Assembly: GCA_038326165.1 (NCBI GenBank)
Contig: JBBQJT010000066.1
Span: 1 to 14,632, forward strand
Source: JAEUUM01 sp038326165
GTDB lineage: Bacteria; Bacteroidota; Bacteroidia; Chitinophagales; Saprospiraceae
Direction: 5' to 3'
DNA: 14,632 bases
The notes under the pieces are model-generated. The model was not told the origin of the DNA and made no database searches. It saw only the letters and a list, made by a program, of their open reading frames with translations. A program made the translations under genes and the position numbers. This document shows, one piece after another, positions 14,213-14,632 of this stretch. Position 1 is the stretch's first letter, and each line of letters starts with the position of its first letter.

Positions 14213-14632
14213 ATGATATTACCAGAATACGTTACCCTCGAACGACTGAACGGCTTCATTGATGATGCATTAATAGAAGATGTCGGATCAGGTGACCATA
14301 CTACATTGGCTTGTGTACCCGTTGACCAAAAGTCAAAAGCCATATTAAAAGTAAAAGATGCTGGCGTAATTGCTGGAATAGCAGTAGCAAAGGCAGTTTT
14401 GGACAAATTAGACCCCGGGCATCAAACTGAATTTCATCTACATGATGGAGATGCCGTTGAATATGGTCAAATTGCCTTCACAACCGAGGCACATACCCAC
14501 GCTATTTTAAAAGCTGAACGGCTGATACTTAATACTATGCAACGCATGAGTGGCATTGCTAGCATGAGCAATCGTTTTGCTTTTGAAGTAGAAGATTTGC
14601 CCGTCACTATATTAGATACCCGAAAAACAACC
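14213..14632 (+). CDS. nadC: Nicotinate-nucleotide pyrophosphorylase (carboxylating), 3' end outside window
   Basis: The first 140 residues of an enzyme usually about 280 long, open to the window edge. It would convert quinolinate and PRPP to nicotinate mononucleotide in de novo NAD synthesis. Visible motifs are IEDVGSGDHTT (21-31), the alternating-strand region GVIAGIAVAKAV, the substrate-site helix LKAERLILNTMQRMSGIA (99-116) and LDTRKTT at the edge. The truncation is due only to the window. It follows the PorT-like gene by 21 bases on the same strand. Confidence 0.95.
   Translation, partial: MILPEYVTLERLNGFIDDALIEDVGSGDHTTLACVPVDQKSKAILKVKDAGVIAGIAVAKAVLDKLDPGHQTEFHLHDGDAVEYGQIAFTTEAHTHAILKAERLILNTMQRMSGIASMSNRFAFEVEDLPVTILDTRKTT

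Noticed and set aside
14188..14406. Minus-strand open frame over the start of nadC
   Set aside because: The plus strand encodes clear NadC motifs in the same interval; the antisense frame is a shadow.
1..14632. Search for CRISPR arrays, insertion-sequence ends, phage genes, toxin-antitoxin pairs or a biosynthetic cluster
   Set aside because: No regularly spaced repeats, transposase or integrase motifs, phage proteins or clustered biosynthetic enzymes were seen; the content is mostly housekeeping.

Overview
The window looks like a chromosomal segment of a Bacteroidota bacterium, probably of the Saprospiria/Chitinophagia type. This rests on a type IX secretion (T9SS) C-terminal sorting domain, a GldB-like lipoprotein, a PorT-like outer-membrane barrel, a Bacteroidota-style Fur protein and DUF4286 protein, and several upstream boxes matching the Bacteroidota -7 consensus TAnnTTTG. 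The DNA is AT-rich, and two genes probably start with GTG. Assignment below phylum is inference.

Layout. Positions 1-1173 are the least ordinary part: the tail of an unrecognised gene, then a short T9SS-exported protein gene broken by a one-base frameshift in a run of seven A and apparently shortened inside, then a four-copy 9-bp tandem repeat, a possible terminator and a stem-loop in 352 bases without a gene. Positions 1174-2795 hold diphosphomevalonate decarboxylase, translationally coupled to an exported rhodanese, and end in a strong, probably bidirectional terminator. Positions 2842-6027, on the minus strand, form a regulatory block read as Rel (ppGpp synthetase/hydrolase), Fur and a STAS-domain protein. 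A Leu tRNA (UAG) lies divergent from rel. Positions 6528-10525, on the plus strand, hold DUF4286 overlapping an MFS transporter, then an acyl-CoA dehydrogenase and a site-2 protease family membrane peptidase. Positions 10536-13377, on the minus strand, are read as GldB, an isopenicillin-N-synthase-like Fe(II) dioxygenase, TatA and a Skp/OmpH chaperone. The right end carries a PorT-like barrel and the first half of nadC, cut by the window edge.

Most genes are housekeeping: isoprenoid supply, stringent response, metal or redox regulation, fatty-acid oxidation, envelope proteolysis, protein export and folding, and NAD synthesis. The gldB-dioxygenase-tatA-skp group and the PorT-like gene have an envelope and export flavour, with the dioxygenase as the odd member. 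I did not find a phage, CRISPR array, insertion sequence or defence system, and I see no convincing undescribed system. The best leads are the frameshifted T9SS gene with its adjacent tandem repeat, the inverted repeat in the fur promoter, the orphan STAS protein behind rel-fur, the DUF4286-MFS overlap, and the dioxygenase next to tatA.
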